A stretch of 64,000 bases of DNA from Ahaetulla prasina (Eukaryota > Chordata > Lepidosauria > Squamata > Colubridae). Numbering within the stretch: the first letter of the stretch is position 1; every line of letters begins with the position of its first letter. Below, in pieces: positions 1 through 11,929 of the stretch. The notes beneath the pieces were generated by a model. That model saw only the letters and a program-made list of their open reading frames with translations, searched no databases and was not told the DNA's origin. Both the position numbers and the translations under genes were made by a program. The stretch lies in the NCBI RefSeq assembly GCF_028640845.1, contig NC_080540.1, forward strand, positions 170,071,752-170,135,751. The letters run 5' to 3'.

Positions 1-793
1 GAGGATGAAAAGCAACAAGGGACAATAACTAACCAATGCAGAAAGCATGGTGGGTGCTAGAAGATGATGAAAGAGAAGATCAAAGGTTTCATCAAGCAGA
101 AAAAAAGCCAGCTGCTGTTTTGACTGTGGCAACAAGGAAACTGCCACCGTTCTCTGTAAGCCTCTTCCTAACTCTAAATTAGGAAACAGGCAGAGTTAGA
201 AATAGAATAGTGCACGCATTTTAAACTCGCTTCATAATCTGCAACCATATGCTTAGTGAGGCTGCGGATGCTCTGTCTTGAATACAGAAACAAAAGTGCT
301 CTTAGCAAGGCAAGTTTAAAGCTCAGGGCCTGGACAGAGATGAAGGAAGGAGAGCTGAAATGACCATGGCAAATAATATTTGATTACTTTGCTATCATTT
401 ATTAAGGAATGTTACCGGGAAACTGAAACCAACAATGTTGACCAAAAAAATAAAAATAAAATAAAGCCTCCCCAGCAATTTGATTGCTTGGTTGCCTAGT
501 TGTTGGGGAAAGAAAGTAAAAAGAAGTGGAGTCTTGTGCTGAATGTCAATGAAATCCTCATAATTCATTCACACACCCCACGATGAATCAAAACTTGGCA
601 CTGTTAGTTAGAGGAGACAAGTGACATTTCATGCAACAAGTGACAGAAAACTATGGTTTATTGCTAAATATAATGTTCTTATCAATGGTGCACTCCCAGC
701 TTCTCAGCTATACATCCACTTTTCACATCATTTTAAGTATATATTTTTAAATGTTCTTTGTGGATTTGAGTGGATGGCAATCACTCCTCCTTT
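1..793. other. Unassigned AT-rich DNA
   Basis: No gene, RNA or repeat with recognisable ends was found here. The sequence is AT-rich and all frames are short. It is probably intergenic or intronic. Confidence 0.5.
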
Positions 794-865
794 CCTCCTC
801 CTCCTCCTCCTCCTCCTCCTCCTCCTCCTCCTCCTCCTCCTCCTCCTCCTCCTCCTCCTCCTCCT
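794..865. repeat. (CCT)n microsatellite
   Basis: About 24 nearly perfect CCT units are visible. They create chance frames reading poly-Leu or poly-Pro on the plus strand and poly-Arg on the minus strand. These frames are artefacts of the repeat. Confidence 0.97.
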
Positions 866-1049
866 ATCTTCTTGCTTCTTTGCTATTCTAATCCAGTCTT
901 TTTCTGGTGGTATATTTACAAAACCATAGGGAAAGTGCAACACACCATATGTTCTGATTTCCAAACTTCTTCAATACCCAGAATTTTTACAGTCCCATTA
1001 GTCTGTTTCAGGCTATTCTCTTCAGCACAACTACCACTGACATTAAATG

Positions 1050-1126
1050 GTGTAGGGTTTCCTGCCTAAGCAGGGAGTTGGACTAGAAGACCTCCAAGGT
1101 CCCTTCCAACTCTGTTATTCTGTTTT
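1050..1126 (+). mobile_element. CR1 LINE 3' end fragment
   Basis: The fragment carries the typical CR1 3' terminal block: a GCAGGGAGTTGGACTAGA core, then the run ending in CCTTCCAACTCTG and an ATTCTGTTTT tail. Similar ends occur at 14.0, 45.9 and 46.4 kb. Only the last 75 bases are present, as expected for 5'-truncated copies. Confidence 0.75.
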
Positions 1127-2590
1127 AACTTCGGGTCTGTTTAATCTGTTTTTCCCCTTTTCTAACATGGTCAACATAAGAAGTTTCAAGATAGCCTCTT
1201 CAGTATCAATAGTACAGTAATTACTCTCTAATTAACCTCCTCTACATATAAAAAACAGCTTGTCTTTCTTTTTCCATAGTATGGGCAACAGGCTTCCGAA
1301 TCAGCTGTTTCCATGCTAATACTTGATGGTACAAAGGGAGAGTGCTGCTCTTCTTTGAAAATAATGAGAAAATGTCTGTATTCAAGTAGTATAAAATATA
1401 AGTAAAACAGAATAAGTAGATCAGAGGCACACTAGTAAAATGTATAAATAGCAACATTCAAGTCACGATTTTATGCAACACCCAAGTTGAGCAATTAACT
1501 TTACATTTTTGAAAAACAGAAAGGAAAAAAAAATGTGTTGAAACACATGCTTTCCTCCTGAAAAATCCAAATGTGGACACTCAACCTCCTGGCCTTCTTG
1601 TTTTTAAAAAAATGCTGCTGCTTCTCTTTCAAATTATACTTGTATTTTATTTTAGAGGAGAAAAAAAATACCAAAATTTTTTTTGGCAAACCCATGATTA
1701 AGATTTATTGATGGCGCTCTTTCATGTACTTAAACGGAGATTTAGATCACATTCTTAAATGGAGATCTAGATCACAGGATTCTAGAGCAGATTTACTAAT
1801 GACGGGACAATGCACAACAAGTCTGGCACCCAGTTACTGATGAACTACAACTCCCAGCATTCCTCACCACTGGCTGTCAAGCTTGTTGCTGCATTAAACA
1901 TGGTAGAAGCTACTCAGCACGTTAAAAATCTTTAATGCACACCAGATTGAGGCCACATAAATTAGCTAATTGCCATCTGCAAAACGGAGGAGGCAGCCCA
2001 ATGTTATGCCTTCTGCCATTTGAATATGTTGCCCCACCTTTTCCATGGTTAACAGATGCTTTTATTTTTTTTTAACCCAATGTAATCTGGCAATTCGCTA
2101 TTGTGTTCTTGGGCATTTCTGCCCTGAGAAATCTTAACTCCCAGTGTTGCTACTGTACTGACCAGCAATGCCAAAAGTCAATTGAGTCATTTGTATCCTA
2201 TCTGATACAAATTTTAAAAAGGGGATCCGTGTCCATCTTTTTACATTATCAAGTTTCTTACTTTTTTATTATATTTTAATTATATTTTAAAGACATGAAT
2301 TAGTTGGAAGAAGGAGACGAATTGTGCCTTTCAACAGTTCAGGTTATCTGGCAGTGCAGTATTATCTTTATTATCACCTTCAAGGTTGTTTTTCGAAAAT
2401 ACATGAAAAGTCATTGATGGCTTTATAGTAGATTTTCCGCAACATTCTGCAAAATTTATTTCTCATATAGCTGTTCTCTTCCCACACACTTTTTCCTCCT
2501 GTATCGGCATATCTGCTTCTTACCCAAAGGTTGGGTACCGATATCCAAATACAAAACATGTGCATGCCATCAGCTATGAAAAGCCCACGC
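1127..2590. other. Unassigned DNA
   Basis: No coding or RNA gene is supported. A short ACTACAACTCCCAGCATTC stretch near 1845 resembles the core of dispersed squamate MITEs but has no clear ends. The remainder appears to be degraded, AT-rich, single-copy DNA. Confidence 0.45.

Positions 2591-2650
<60 letters not shown>
2591..2650. repeat. (AAGA)n microsatellite
   Basis: About 15 tandem AAGA units are visible. The minus-strand frame through it reads FLSFFLSFF repeats and is not a gene. Confidence 0.97.
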
Positions 2651-3530
2651 GAAATGCTCACCTTTTCCATTAACTCCCACCCTCAATAACAATAATAAAA
2701 GTTCTTTTGCTTTTCCCCACTGAGTGGTCACAGACATTTTAATCAGGGCAAAAAGAGATTTACATATGGGAATATCTTCCCTTTATTAAACACAGTATGT
2801 CTGACACAAGAGGATTGTACAACCGACGACTCATATCCGAGCGCAAGCTGTCATTTGTGAAATCACTTCTGACTGTTACCAGCCTGAAATCACTTGTAAC
2901 GATTGCAGGTCAAGCAAATTTCTGGTTTTGCCCATGTAAAAGGAAAAAAAAATTGAGCTGCTTGGTGATTGGAGCAGAAGTCTAGGAGATTCAGAGGCAT
3001 CTCATCTGGGTGATGGAGAAGCTAGTTTTAGAATTGCAAATTTTGAACTTTTTTCTTTTTTCTTTTTGTCTCATTAGCAAACTGTATCATCCAGCAAGCA
3101 ATGCCCTAATGAGCCCATGGGACGGAGAGGGCAAGCTGAAAGACACAGCACCTTGGTCAGCAACTTCACTATAATTTTCCCAGCTCTTTGGGACACCTTT
3201 CCCCAGAGATCTGGCAGTTCACTCCTTGTTTTCTGGAAGGCTTCGGAAAGCTGGCACTTGCCCACAAGCCTTGAGACAGGCAGAGTCCGGAGCCCATTAA
3301 AATGGTGTACCAATCTATGGGAGAGTGCTGCCGTGGGGTACCATGAGTTTTATATGAGTTTTCTTATTTGGATTTTTGTTGTTGTTAGTTTTACTATTTT
3401 GTATATGCTGCCCAGAGTTCTTATTACAATATGGGCAGCTATATAGCATAGCTCCCCACTTGGGTTGAGGAGAGCTGAATGGGCTTCCCAAATGCCTCGT
3501 CATCACAGCCGCTATTTTCCTCTAGAGCTA
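2651..3530. other. Unassigned DNA
   Basis: Small frames on both strands overlap each other and show no family motif. No repeat ends were found. Confidence 0.45.
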
Positions 3531-4143
3531 CAGGCAGTTCTTGACTTAAGACTACAATTTTACAATGCATTTGCCATAGTTGTTAAGCAAATCACTGCAG
3601 TAGTTAAGCGGTCATTAAGTGGTCATTAAGTGAATCTGGATTTCCCTATTGACTCTGCTTATCAGAAGCCAGTTGGAAGGTCACGAGATCCTGGGACAAT
3701 GCAGCTGTCATAAATATATGCCAGTTGACAACCATTTTGATCATGTGACCATGGGGATGTTGCAATAGTTGTAAATAGCGGTGAATAGGGGCCGGTGAAT
3801 AGCGCAGGCTGGTAATGCCTGTTATTAAGAACACAAAGCCTGCAATTACTGCAGGTTCGAGCCCGGCCCAAGGTTGACTCAGCCTTCCACCCTTTATAAG
3901 GTAGGTAAAATGAGGACCCAGATTGTTGGGGGGGCAATAAGTTGACTTTGTAAAAAAATATACAAATAGAATGAGACTATTGCCTTATACACTGTAAGCC
4001 GCCCTGAGTCTTCGGAGAAGGGCGGGGTATAAATGTAAACAAAAAAAAAAATTAAAAAAAAATTTGAGAACTGGTCATAATTCACTTTTTTCACTGTGTT
4101 GTAACTTCAAAAGGTCGCTAAACAAAGGGTGGTAAGTAGTAGT
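3531..4143. mobile_element. Mariner-like MITE split by a SINE
   Basis: The left end follows a TA dinucleotide and reads CAGGCAGTTCTTGACTT, a diverged form of the CAGGTAGTCCTCGACTTA terminus seen intact at 62293. Internal blocks about tryptic-scale gaps apart (GTTAAGTGAATC-like, CATAAATATATGCCAGTTG-like, GATCATGTGACC) are shared with the copies at 20956 and 62293. A SINE separates the left two thirds from the right end, so the SINE is younger. The right terminus is degraded and its coordinate is approximate. Class assignment rests on TA flanks and palindromic ends. Confidence 0.7.
3791..4062 (+). mobile_element. tRNA-derived SINE, type A
   Basis: The 5' part is tRNA-related, with a TAGCGCAGGCTGG-like A box and a GGTTCGAGCCC B box near 3863. 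The body contains AAGGTTGACTCAGCCTTCCA and GTAAAATGAGGACCCAGATT. The 3' tail GCCGCCCTGAGTCTTCGGAG, then GGGCGGGGTATAAATG, resembles the 3' end of the LINE at 31519-36100. It probably depends on that LINE for retrotransposition. It is nested in a mariner-like MITE. Confidence 0.85.
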
Positions 4144-4736
4144 AGAGCAGATTCTGTGGTACCTCCATGGGACTTACCTGATTTGAGACTGAGCTACACA
4201 TTATTTCTTTTTAGCATACACAGCATATTTGTTTGAAACAGTTTGTTGATTGTGATGTAAAATAAACCAGCTTTACTATCAGTACTTGAATGACACAAAG
4301 ACCCTCAAAATGGGGGGATTGCTTCTTTGTATCAGCCATAAAAACATATAGCAACAAACAATAAAAAGGCAGATTATAAAAGTAGATTTGTTTGGAAAGA
4401 TCCACTGTAGCCTAATCACATATTAACTTATTGGGGTTTTTAAAGGATTAGAAAGAGAATCATGGAAAATCTGATCCTGTAGATTCTAGGAATGCCACAC
4501 GGGATAAGGTTTTCCAAATCTAAAGAGCTACCACAAAAAGGCAATTTAAAGACAGCCCTTTCCCATATTTCAGTCCAGGAGGGCAACCAGGATTAGCCTC
4601 CGATAATGATCTTAGAATTTAGGAATATGACAAACCTACAGATGAATTGAGAAGCCAGCAAAGACTGCAACAATGGTTCTGATCAATAGTTATGTTTTTG
4701 GACTGTCTTCAAGGGCAGTTCCACAAATACTATACT
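4144..4736. other. Unassigned AT-rich DNA
   Basis: Only short overlapping frames were seen, with no recognised element. Confidence 0.45.
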
Positions 4737-4980
4737 GGAATTTATTTATTTGTATCCCACTTTTATTATTTTTACAAATAACTCAAGGCAGTGAGCATAT
4801 CCATATACTTTCCTCCTCAAATTTTCCCCACAACAACAACTCTGTGTGGTGGATTGGGCTGAGGGAGGGTGACTGGCCCAAAGTCACTCAGCTGCCTGGC
4901 TTTCATAGCTAAGGCCAGACTTGAACTCATGGTCTCCCACTTTTGTAGCCTGGTGCCTTAATCTCTAGACCAAACTGGCT
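4737..4980 (-). mobile_element. tRNA-derived SINE, older amniote type
   Basis: Read on the minus strand it starts AGCCAGTTTGGTCTAGAG, continues through a GTTCAAGTCTGGC B box, then TGGGCCAGTCACCCTCCCTC and GTTGTTGTTGTGGGGAAAAT, and ends GTGGGATACAAATAAATAAA. This layout matches a tRNA-headed SINE with a LINE-like tail found widely in reptile genomes. It differs from types A and B in this window and looks older from its substitutions. Confidence 0.75.
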
Positions 4981-4999
4981 CTTTTGAAGCTCAGCCAGG

Positions 5000-5345
5000 T
5001 GCTTAGCTGCACAAATTAACCATTACCTCTATTTTGTCAGGACTGAGTTTCAGATTACTGGCCCTTATCCAGTCCACTACCACACCCAGGCACTGATTAA
5101 GCAGCACTTCCACTCCCTTACCTGTATTTGATGAAAAAGAGAGATAAGAGTTCTGTGTCATCAGCATATTGATAGCACTTTCCTCTACATCTCTGAATTA
5201 ATCTCAGGCAGCAGCTTCATGCAGATATAGAAAAATATGGGGAAATCAAGAAGAACACCGAAGATCCTCACAGTTGTAAACACCAGGGTTAGAAGTCATC
5301 CAGTGCCACCTTTTGGAGACAGCCAAGCAGGTATGGATGGGACTA
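5000..5345 (-). mobile_element. Old LINE fragment (tentative)
   Basis: The stretch around GTGTCATCAGCATATTGATA and CCAGTCCACTACCACACCCA resembles an antisense fragment of a dispersed amniote LINE. No intact frame or terminus is present. The family is not named with confidence. Confidence 0.4.
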
Positions 5346-6981
5346 CAATCTATTTAACCTACACTTAGCTCAATCATGTATTTCAGAAAAATGCCACAAT
5401 TGCAGAAATAATACTGAAAGCTACCAAGAAGTTCAGAAAAGTTAGCTAATTTTGCAAATTGTTTCCTGGATGAGATTATCCTGCAGTGATCGCAATTTTA
5501 TGTACCAAAATCAGACCTCTGAGCAGATTTGAGAAATCAGTTTAACCCAAACATGATAGACTGCAATCTCTTATCTGTTATCACCTTCTTAAACACATTG
5601 ATCAGTGACAGAATTTCAGGAATGGTATTTCAGACCAAATGAATCCCATTGTTACTTTTCGGTAGTGGTCTCAATTATACACCTTTCAATCAAGGTGAAA
5701 CTGATCCTTTTACTAAGAAGGATTAATAATCTTCTGGACACAGATCAAATAAACCATGAGGAGGTTGAGAATTGAGTAAATACATGGTTAATTGCAATCT
5801 ACCACGCCTATTGGCAACATTTTTAGCTCTTTACAATTAACAGTGATCTTTAAAAATTGTATCAAATAACATTTACAAACATAATCATCAAAACTACAGA
5901 ATGTAAGCTGTGAAGAATACATTTCCTACGGAGACCAGAATTCAGAAGCTACAATTCACTTTTTGCCTCTGGGGTCATGACTGGGTAACGGAATAGTTCT
6001 CCATGGAAGTTGTGGTTGGCTCAGAGACTGTCAGCTGGTGGCCTTTGGAGAGCTTTTGCCTAAAATGAAATCTTAGAAAGCTGATCTGAAGACATTTTTA
6101 AAAAGCATATAACTAATATACACTTAGTTTTCCAACAAACTAAAGACCCACCAGATTCTACAGAGTAAAATGGCACTGGGCGATTCTAATACGTTTGCCT
6201 GCTTTTCTATTTTAAAAGTCAAGAAGAATTTTGCTAAAACCTCATTATTTTGCAAATAATTGTTTAAATACTAAAAAAAAAGGAGTCAAGAAATGCTCCT
6301 CCATTATGACCAACTCCCATCAAAGCCCTTTTGACACTTCACTTATGAGATTCTCATATCTCTCTATTCAGTTCTCAATAACAGGGGTTCGGAATGTCAG
6401 CATTTCCTGTAGTTTGGGTTTCCATCCTAACATGGAGCATGGCTGGAATAAATATTTGGTACTGGGCACCATCTTATCAACAGGCACATAAATTGACGGA
6501 AGTTCAGAGAGGAGCAGGAGAAGCAATCAAGCAGCTGGAAGGGCTGAGATAGGAGTAGAGATTAAAAAGCTGGATACTTAAGGGGGGAACAGCTTCCAGA
6601 GGGGTGGCTATGCTATCCTGCTGCTGTAAGAGACAATTAAAAAATACAGGCATTTTAAAGACCAATTAGTATGCAAAGAGTTGATCTTTCATGGCCTAGA
6701 TTTAACTTCTTCACATGAAGTTCACAGAAATATCTTCTACTACTACCAATCCAGACGTCTTTAACATGCCATAACACTTTTCCTTATTTTGAATTGACAG
6801 GGTGGCTGTGAAGTGCTTTGCTAACAAAGAAATTTGTCTTAAAACCAGGCAGTCAATACTTGAAGTCAAGGCATATACGGCTCCTGAATTCTCTGGTGTT
6901 TCCTCCAGAATATCTCCCAAATGTAACAGAAAGGGATTATTAGTGACAGCAATCCTATTAAATATTCTGAATAAATATTCA
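5346..6981. other. Unassigned AT-rich DNA
   Basis: No feature is supported. The frames at 6231 and 6802 are short and show no motif. The interval is compatible with intergenic or intronic sequence. Confidence 0.45.
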
Positions 6982-7231
6982 GCCGCGGTGTGGCTCAGGC
7001 TGTAAGAAGCCTGTTATTAAACACAGCTGCCTGCAATTACTGCAGGTTCTAGTCCCACCAGGCCCAAGGTTGACTCAGCCTTCCATCCTTTATAAGGTAG
7101 GTAAAATGAGGACCCAGATTGTTGGGGGGGCAATAAGTTGACTTTGTATATAAATATACAAATAGAATGAGACTATTGCCTTACACAATGTAAGCTGCCC
7201 TGAGTCTTCGGAGAAGGGCGGGATATAAATG
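6982..7231 (+). mobile_element. tRNA-derived SINE, type A
   Basis: This is a second, more complete copy of the SINE at 3791. It starts GCCGCGGTGTGGCTCAGGC (A box region), has GGTTCTAGTCCC as B box, and shares the body AAGGTTGACTCAGCC through GTAAAATGAGGACCCAG. The tail is GCCCTGAGTCTTCGGAG then GGGCGGGATATAAATG, followed directly by (AAAT)n. Confidence 0.9.
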
Positions 7232-7290
<59 letters not shown>

Positions 7291-7292
7291 AT
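7232..7292. repeat. (AAAT)n microsatellite at SINE 3' end
   Basis: About 14 AAAT units directly follow the SINE tail. The tract probably grew from the tail generated during retrotransposition. Confidence 0.95.
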
Positions 7293-7440
7293 GTAAATGA
7301 AATGTGACAGAAATTAAATTATTTCATGTTTTCACTTTAGTAACATTGTGCCCTCTACTGTTAGAGAAAATATTTGTATCTTTCTTGCTTTTAAAATGTA
7401 ACAAAATAAAATTTCAAATCGATAAAAGAAATTAAAAACT

Positions 7441-7490
7441 CTCTCCCTCCCTCCCTCTCTCTCACACACACACACGCACACATACACACG
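7441..7490. repeat. (TCCC/TC)n to (CA)n low-complexity tract
   Basis: A pyrimidine run passes into CACACA repeats. It lies just before the 41-bp sequence that recurs inside the MITE at 7838. Confidence 0.9.
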
Positions 7491-7837
7491 ACTTTAGGAT
7501 CTGGATTTGCCAATATTCAAATGTATTTTATTTCAGGCCAAGACCAGCATAAGGCAACATTTAAAACTGAACAAAGAATCCTTCCAAATACAGCAATTGA
7601 TGTATACAAACTTTCAGCAAGATAAATTGAACTTTCAACTTATAGGAAAGAATTTTAAAATCCTTATGGGACAAATTCAATTATGATTAATTTTATGTGG
7701 AAAGTATTAAAGTGATTGCTTCTATGAGGTTTGGGATCCATCCTTCAGGGTTAAAGAAGCAGCCTTCCAATTACCATTAAAAAAAATAGCCCACATGGAC
7801 CTTAGGCTGATTGAAGGTGCACCTTCATGGCCTAGCC

Positions 7838-8010
7838 CAGGGGTCTGCAAACTTGGCTCTTTTAAGACTTGTGGACCTCAAGTCCCAGAGTTCCTCAGCC
7901 AGCTTTAGGTTCTGGATCTGCCAATATTCAAATGTATTTTATTGTATCTGGGAGGAATTCTGGGAGTTGAAGTCCACAAGTCTTAAAAGAGCCAAGTTTG
8001 CAGACCCCTG
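7838..8010. mobile_element. hAT-type MITE, group 1
   Basis: The ends are inverted: CAGGGGTCTGCAAACTTGGC at the left, mirrored by GCCAAGTTTGCAGACCCCTG at the right. Flanks are 8-bp duplications GCCTAGCC and GGCTAGCC, one mismatch apart, the length typical of hAT elements. The arms carry the TTAAGACTTGTGGAC and CCCAGAGTTCCTCAGCCAGC motifs common to all group 1 copies here. The spacer between the arms is unusual and matches sequence at 7493-7533. Confidence 0.88.
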
Positions 8011-8018
8011 GGCTAGCC

Positions 8019-8679
8019 AATCAGGTGACATGTTTCAAGATCCCTCCAGGTCAAATTGTAAATGTTAAAACAAAGGCTGTGGCTTGGTCAAGCCAACTCA
8101 AAACTCAGCTCTGCACAGGCTAGCTCTACTAAGCCTGAGCAACTCTTCAGGTTGGAAGGCCAACGATGCTTCAGAGTATGAATTACATCAATGCTGCACA
8201 CAACCAACTCAGCTTCTTCGCCTTTTCTAATTAAAACCGTCATTGAACTCAATCATTATCAGAAAGATGGATGGATGGAAAGATGCTTAATTGTTACCCT
8301 CTAAAAGAAGCCACTGGCTTGTATTGGGTGGAATGCCTCTTAGGCTGCACACAAAATGGGGAGAGGAGAGAGATTGATGAGGACGATATCTTCATGTTTG
8401 GACAAGACCAAGTAATCAGGATGTTGCCGAACACCTTGTAAGACCATGTACAGACAATAGGTATACATAGAGAAAGCTGTTTCTGGATTCTATCCCAGCC
8501 TCATAAATGTTCTGTACATATTTGGAAAAACCAATTGTTGAATCAGCAGGAACAGCTTATCTGAACAGAATTTGGAATGCTATCAACAGTGTCTTTAGAA
8601 GTTCATTCACTTTTTTTAACTAGTTTTTGATTTTATCAACCACTCTGCAGAAGCATAAGAAATGGACAACTTATTAGTA
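8019..8679. other. Unassigned DNA
   Basis: No gene or repeat with ends was found. Confidence 0.4.
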
Positions 8680-8824
8680 ACCTTGACTATCACTAAGTAT
8701 TGTTATCTTTTTATTCTCGATGAATGTATTTTATTCTCCTTATGTACACTGAGAGCATATACACCAAAGACAAATTCCTTGTGGGTCCAATCACACTTGG
8801 CCAATAAAGAATTCTGTCTATCTT
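8680..8824 (+). mobile_element. Snake CR1/L3-type LINE 3' end
   Basis: This is the 3' terminus of the LINE family with copies at 36386, 38374, 40517 and 43721. It carries the terminal blocks TGACTATCACTAAGTATTG, TGTACACTGAGAGCATATAC and CACACTTGGCCAATAAAGAA. Only 145 bp remain, and the tail lacks an expanded pentamer repeat. Confidence 0.85.
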
Positions 8825-10317
8825 AGACCGAGGCAGCAGCCCTGTTCCCTTCAGTCTCCATAACTCCATTTTATCAACATAAAGCACGTTAAAGCAGTTC
8901 ACGAGGGTTTCAGGGAAGTCTCCTTCCCAGCCCTACCTAGAATTATGGAGCACCGTAGTAGGGATTTTCATCTGGAAAGAGGATTATAGAACATCTGGAG
9001 GAACGGCACAAGTTTGGGGAAGGCAGCTTTAGTGGATGTCTAAAGGACTGTAGCTTCCTCTTTGCCCCCACTTTCTTTCTTGCGCTGAGAACACTTTTAC
9101 ACCAAACCTCCACTATCAAACAGCAGTAAGAAAGGACATTGTGTGTACCGTAAATAGCATTTGTTTTGTTTGTTCTCAGCTAGCCATACATCTATTTATA
9201 AGATAGAGGAAAGAGAAGATTGTGACCATAACTAAAGTTCCCTTTTTTTCTGAATATTGCTTTCTTTGTAGCTTGCTTCCCCTGTAAGCAATTCTGCCTG
9301 TTCCCCCACCCTGCCAACAACTTCAGGAACACCACAAGAACAAGCCTTTCTGGAGCCCACCAGGAAACACGCAGCCAAAAAAGAAGTAAACACCATTCTC
9401 TTTTTGTCCTGTTTCCTTTCCACAAAGCTGATCTCAGCCCTACCCCCGAACGTGCTAAATTGCTGGAATCTCAAGCAAACTTCTTTGTTACATGCAGCTC
9501 ACCCATATCTATCCAACTTGTAATTCTTATTCATCTGATGCCTGGAGGAAGGCAAGCTGTCTGGAAGAGGGGCAACCACAGCTGACTTCCTCCATCAAGT
9601 TGCATTAAGTTTGTTGTATTTTTTCTTAGCTTAAAAACAAGGTAACAAAATGATCAGACAAAGCCTTTCCTTCTTGATTTTTTATAGCAAGGACCTTCTG
9701 GTTCATCTTGAAAAAAAATAACGATTTTTACATTGGTTTTACATATTATAGTTTTTATTATTAATCTTTAACTTACAATATTCTGGTTTCATCTTAGAAT
9801 TTTAGACACTAGACTTAAAATGAATGCTTGATATTGACTGCACACCACCCTATCAAAACATTTCATTTGAGGGGCAGCATGTGACATTCTTAAAATGAAA
9901 AATGTGCAAAATGCTTTTCCACAGTTTAGCTCAATACTACTTAGTTTTGTGTATGCAGTTTTGTGTATGCACATTTACACACACACATTCGGGAACACAG
10001 TTCAGTTCAGAGGAGATTCCTTCCTCTCGGCATACAGAGGCAAGTTGCAATCCTACACCTGAATGGATCGCCTGTTGAATTCAGGGAAAGTTATTGCTGA
10101 TCAGGTGTGCAAAGTTTGCCTTATGCTGAATAAAGCAAAACTTCAAAAAACTTATATGCAGCCCTGGATTTTAAAAGGCTTTTATGAAATGTGAGTAGCA
10201 GCAAACCTATCCATACCTGGTGCAATCCCATAGCTGAGGCTAGATGGCATCCCTGTGCAAGAAGATCAGTTCAGGTAAATTGGAATGAATAGACTGCATG
10301 ATATGGATGACAGGGAC

Positions 10318-10357
<40 letters not shown>

Positions 10358-11640
10358 ATTCTGGGGGACAAAGTATTTATAGATTTACCTTTTATGTGCG
10401 CTAGAAGGTCTAATTATCTTCCATGGGCATGAAACCATTTTTTCCCCAAACTTCTGAAAACTGATCTGCCTTTCCAACTCCCTTGGATTCAACCAAAGTG
10501 ATTTAGAATAGAGCAGAAAGGGGAAACAGACCATTCAGAAGATACAGTGGGTGTCTATTCTCCAGAAAGCCTTGTACATGTGAATGTGTGTGCTGGGATT
10601 AACTTTTGCTAAGGGTGAATGTGCCACTTATTTCTTCGAGGTGATTTTGCCAAACTATCCATCTTCATAAAAGAATGTTAGCTGCGAATGCTGGGGATTG
10701 TAGTTCCATGATCCAGGGATGGTGCTTTTTTTAGGTAAGTCTGATATTGAAAGATATCAAAGCTTCATCATTAAATGACTGTTAAGTGCATACTGTAGTA
10801 GTTTGGAATCTGGTCATTTGTATTTACCCTATGCAGTATATGCACCATTAGGGTGGAAACATATTGAGGAAAAAGTCTCAGTAAATGTTTTTTTTTTTAA
10901 AGGAAGAAATCTGCATTCATCAAATTCAGTTCCCTCCCTCCTCTATTTTCAAACAGTAGTTTAAAATTTTTAGATCAATAACAAATACAAGCATGTATAT
11001 TCCATTTCAACTAACCAACAATCAATCTGTTAATATTTGATTTAAAAACTTCTCAAACTTAATTTTAAAAAGTGAAATGTGTACAAGTTTCAGCATTCAT
11101 CCATTTCCCCACTCCCAATGTCTGAACTTGCACATTCATTACAGTTCTGCCACGACTCTTCCAGCTCTAGTACACAGGGATAAATTGGGCTCAGCAGCCA
11201 ATCCAAGGGGAAACTTAATTGTTTTAACTAGTCCAACCCCTCCTTATGTTCACCAAAATGTAAACAAAGGACGCCTTCCTTTTTTTTTTTCCACTTGCAT
11301 ATAGAGCATTGCCTTTTAGTAAGCAAAGAACCCAAATTTCTGACCCCTCTCAATCTTCACTCGGAATCTCTTTTAACCATCTGAATTTTTTTAAAAAAAC
11401 CTCAAAAAGCCCGAAGCTTTTTCTTCAGCCACACGATCAAAAGAATACACGTTATCGCTGGTCGCGAGCAGCAGCAGATGAAGAGATCGGTTTACGGGAT
11501 GTCAAAAAGTCTTTAAACTCTTTTGACAAAAAGGAGGTCGCAACGGAGGAAGGAGGGAGGGAGGAAGGAAGAAAGAAGCGGTGCCAAAAACAGAGCCGAT
11601 TTTGCTGCAAAAAACAAAAACAAAAACGGGGCCCTTAGCC
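8825..11640. other. Unassigned DNA with a CA microsatellite
   Basis: Apart from the CA tract at 10317 no feature is supported. Opposing frames at 9192-9474 and 9789-9974 lack motifs and overlap other frames. A GCTGGGGATTGTAGTTCC stretch near 10692 is a worn dispersed-repeat core. Confidence 0.4.
10317..10355. repeat. (CA)n microsatellite
   Basis: About 19 uninterrupted CA units are visible, a likely polymorphic dinucleotide locus. Confidence 0.97.
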
Positions 11641-11781
11641 CAGCGGTGGGATTCAGCCAGTTCGCACCACTTCGGGAGAACCGATTGTTAACTTTCTGAG
11701 CAGTTTGGCGAACGGGTTGTTGGTGGGGGGAAATCATTAGGGCAGAGAGCAGGTTGTTAAATTATTGGAATCCCACCGCTG
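11641..11781. mobile_element. hAT-type MITE, group 2
   Basis: Terminal inverted repeats CAGCGGTGGGATTC and GAATCCCACCGCTG are perfect over 14 bases. The 8-bp flanks CCTTAGCC and CCTCAATC match at five of eight positions, consistent with a decayed TSD. The interior contains GAACCGATTG and GAACGGGTTG, the ACCGGTT-like core of this group. It lies just upstream of the CpG island. Confidence 0.82.
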
Positions 11782-11929
11782 CCTCAATCCAACCAACCCA
11801 GATACCAATTACAAAAGCGCAGCCCCTGGTTGCAATCTGAGACACTCTAACGCTGGCTGGGGGGGGGGATCCCCACGGAGTGCAACGGGTATACTATTCT
11901 GAGTAAGCATTGCGTATCACAGCCAGACA

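Noticed and set aside
621..1069. Frames of 78-102 codons with poly-Leu, poly-Pro or poly-Arg
   Set aside because: All are produced by the CCT microsatellite and overlap each other on both strands.
3791..7231. tRNA-like A and B boxes as tRNA genes
   Set aside because: No cloverleaf could be completed, and each is followed by a SINE body and tail, so they are SINE heads.
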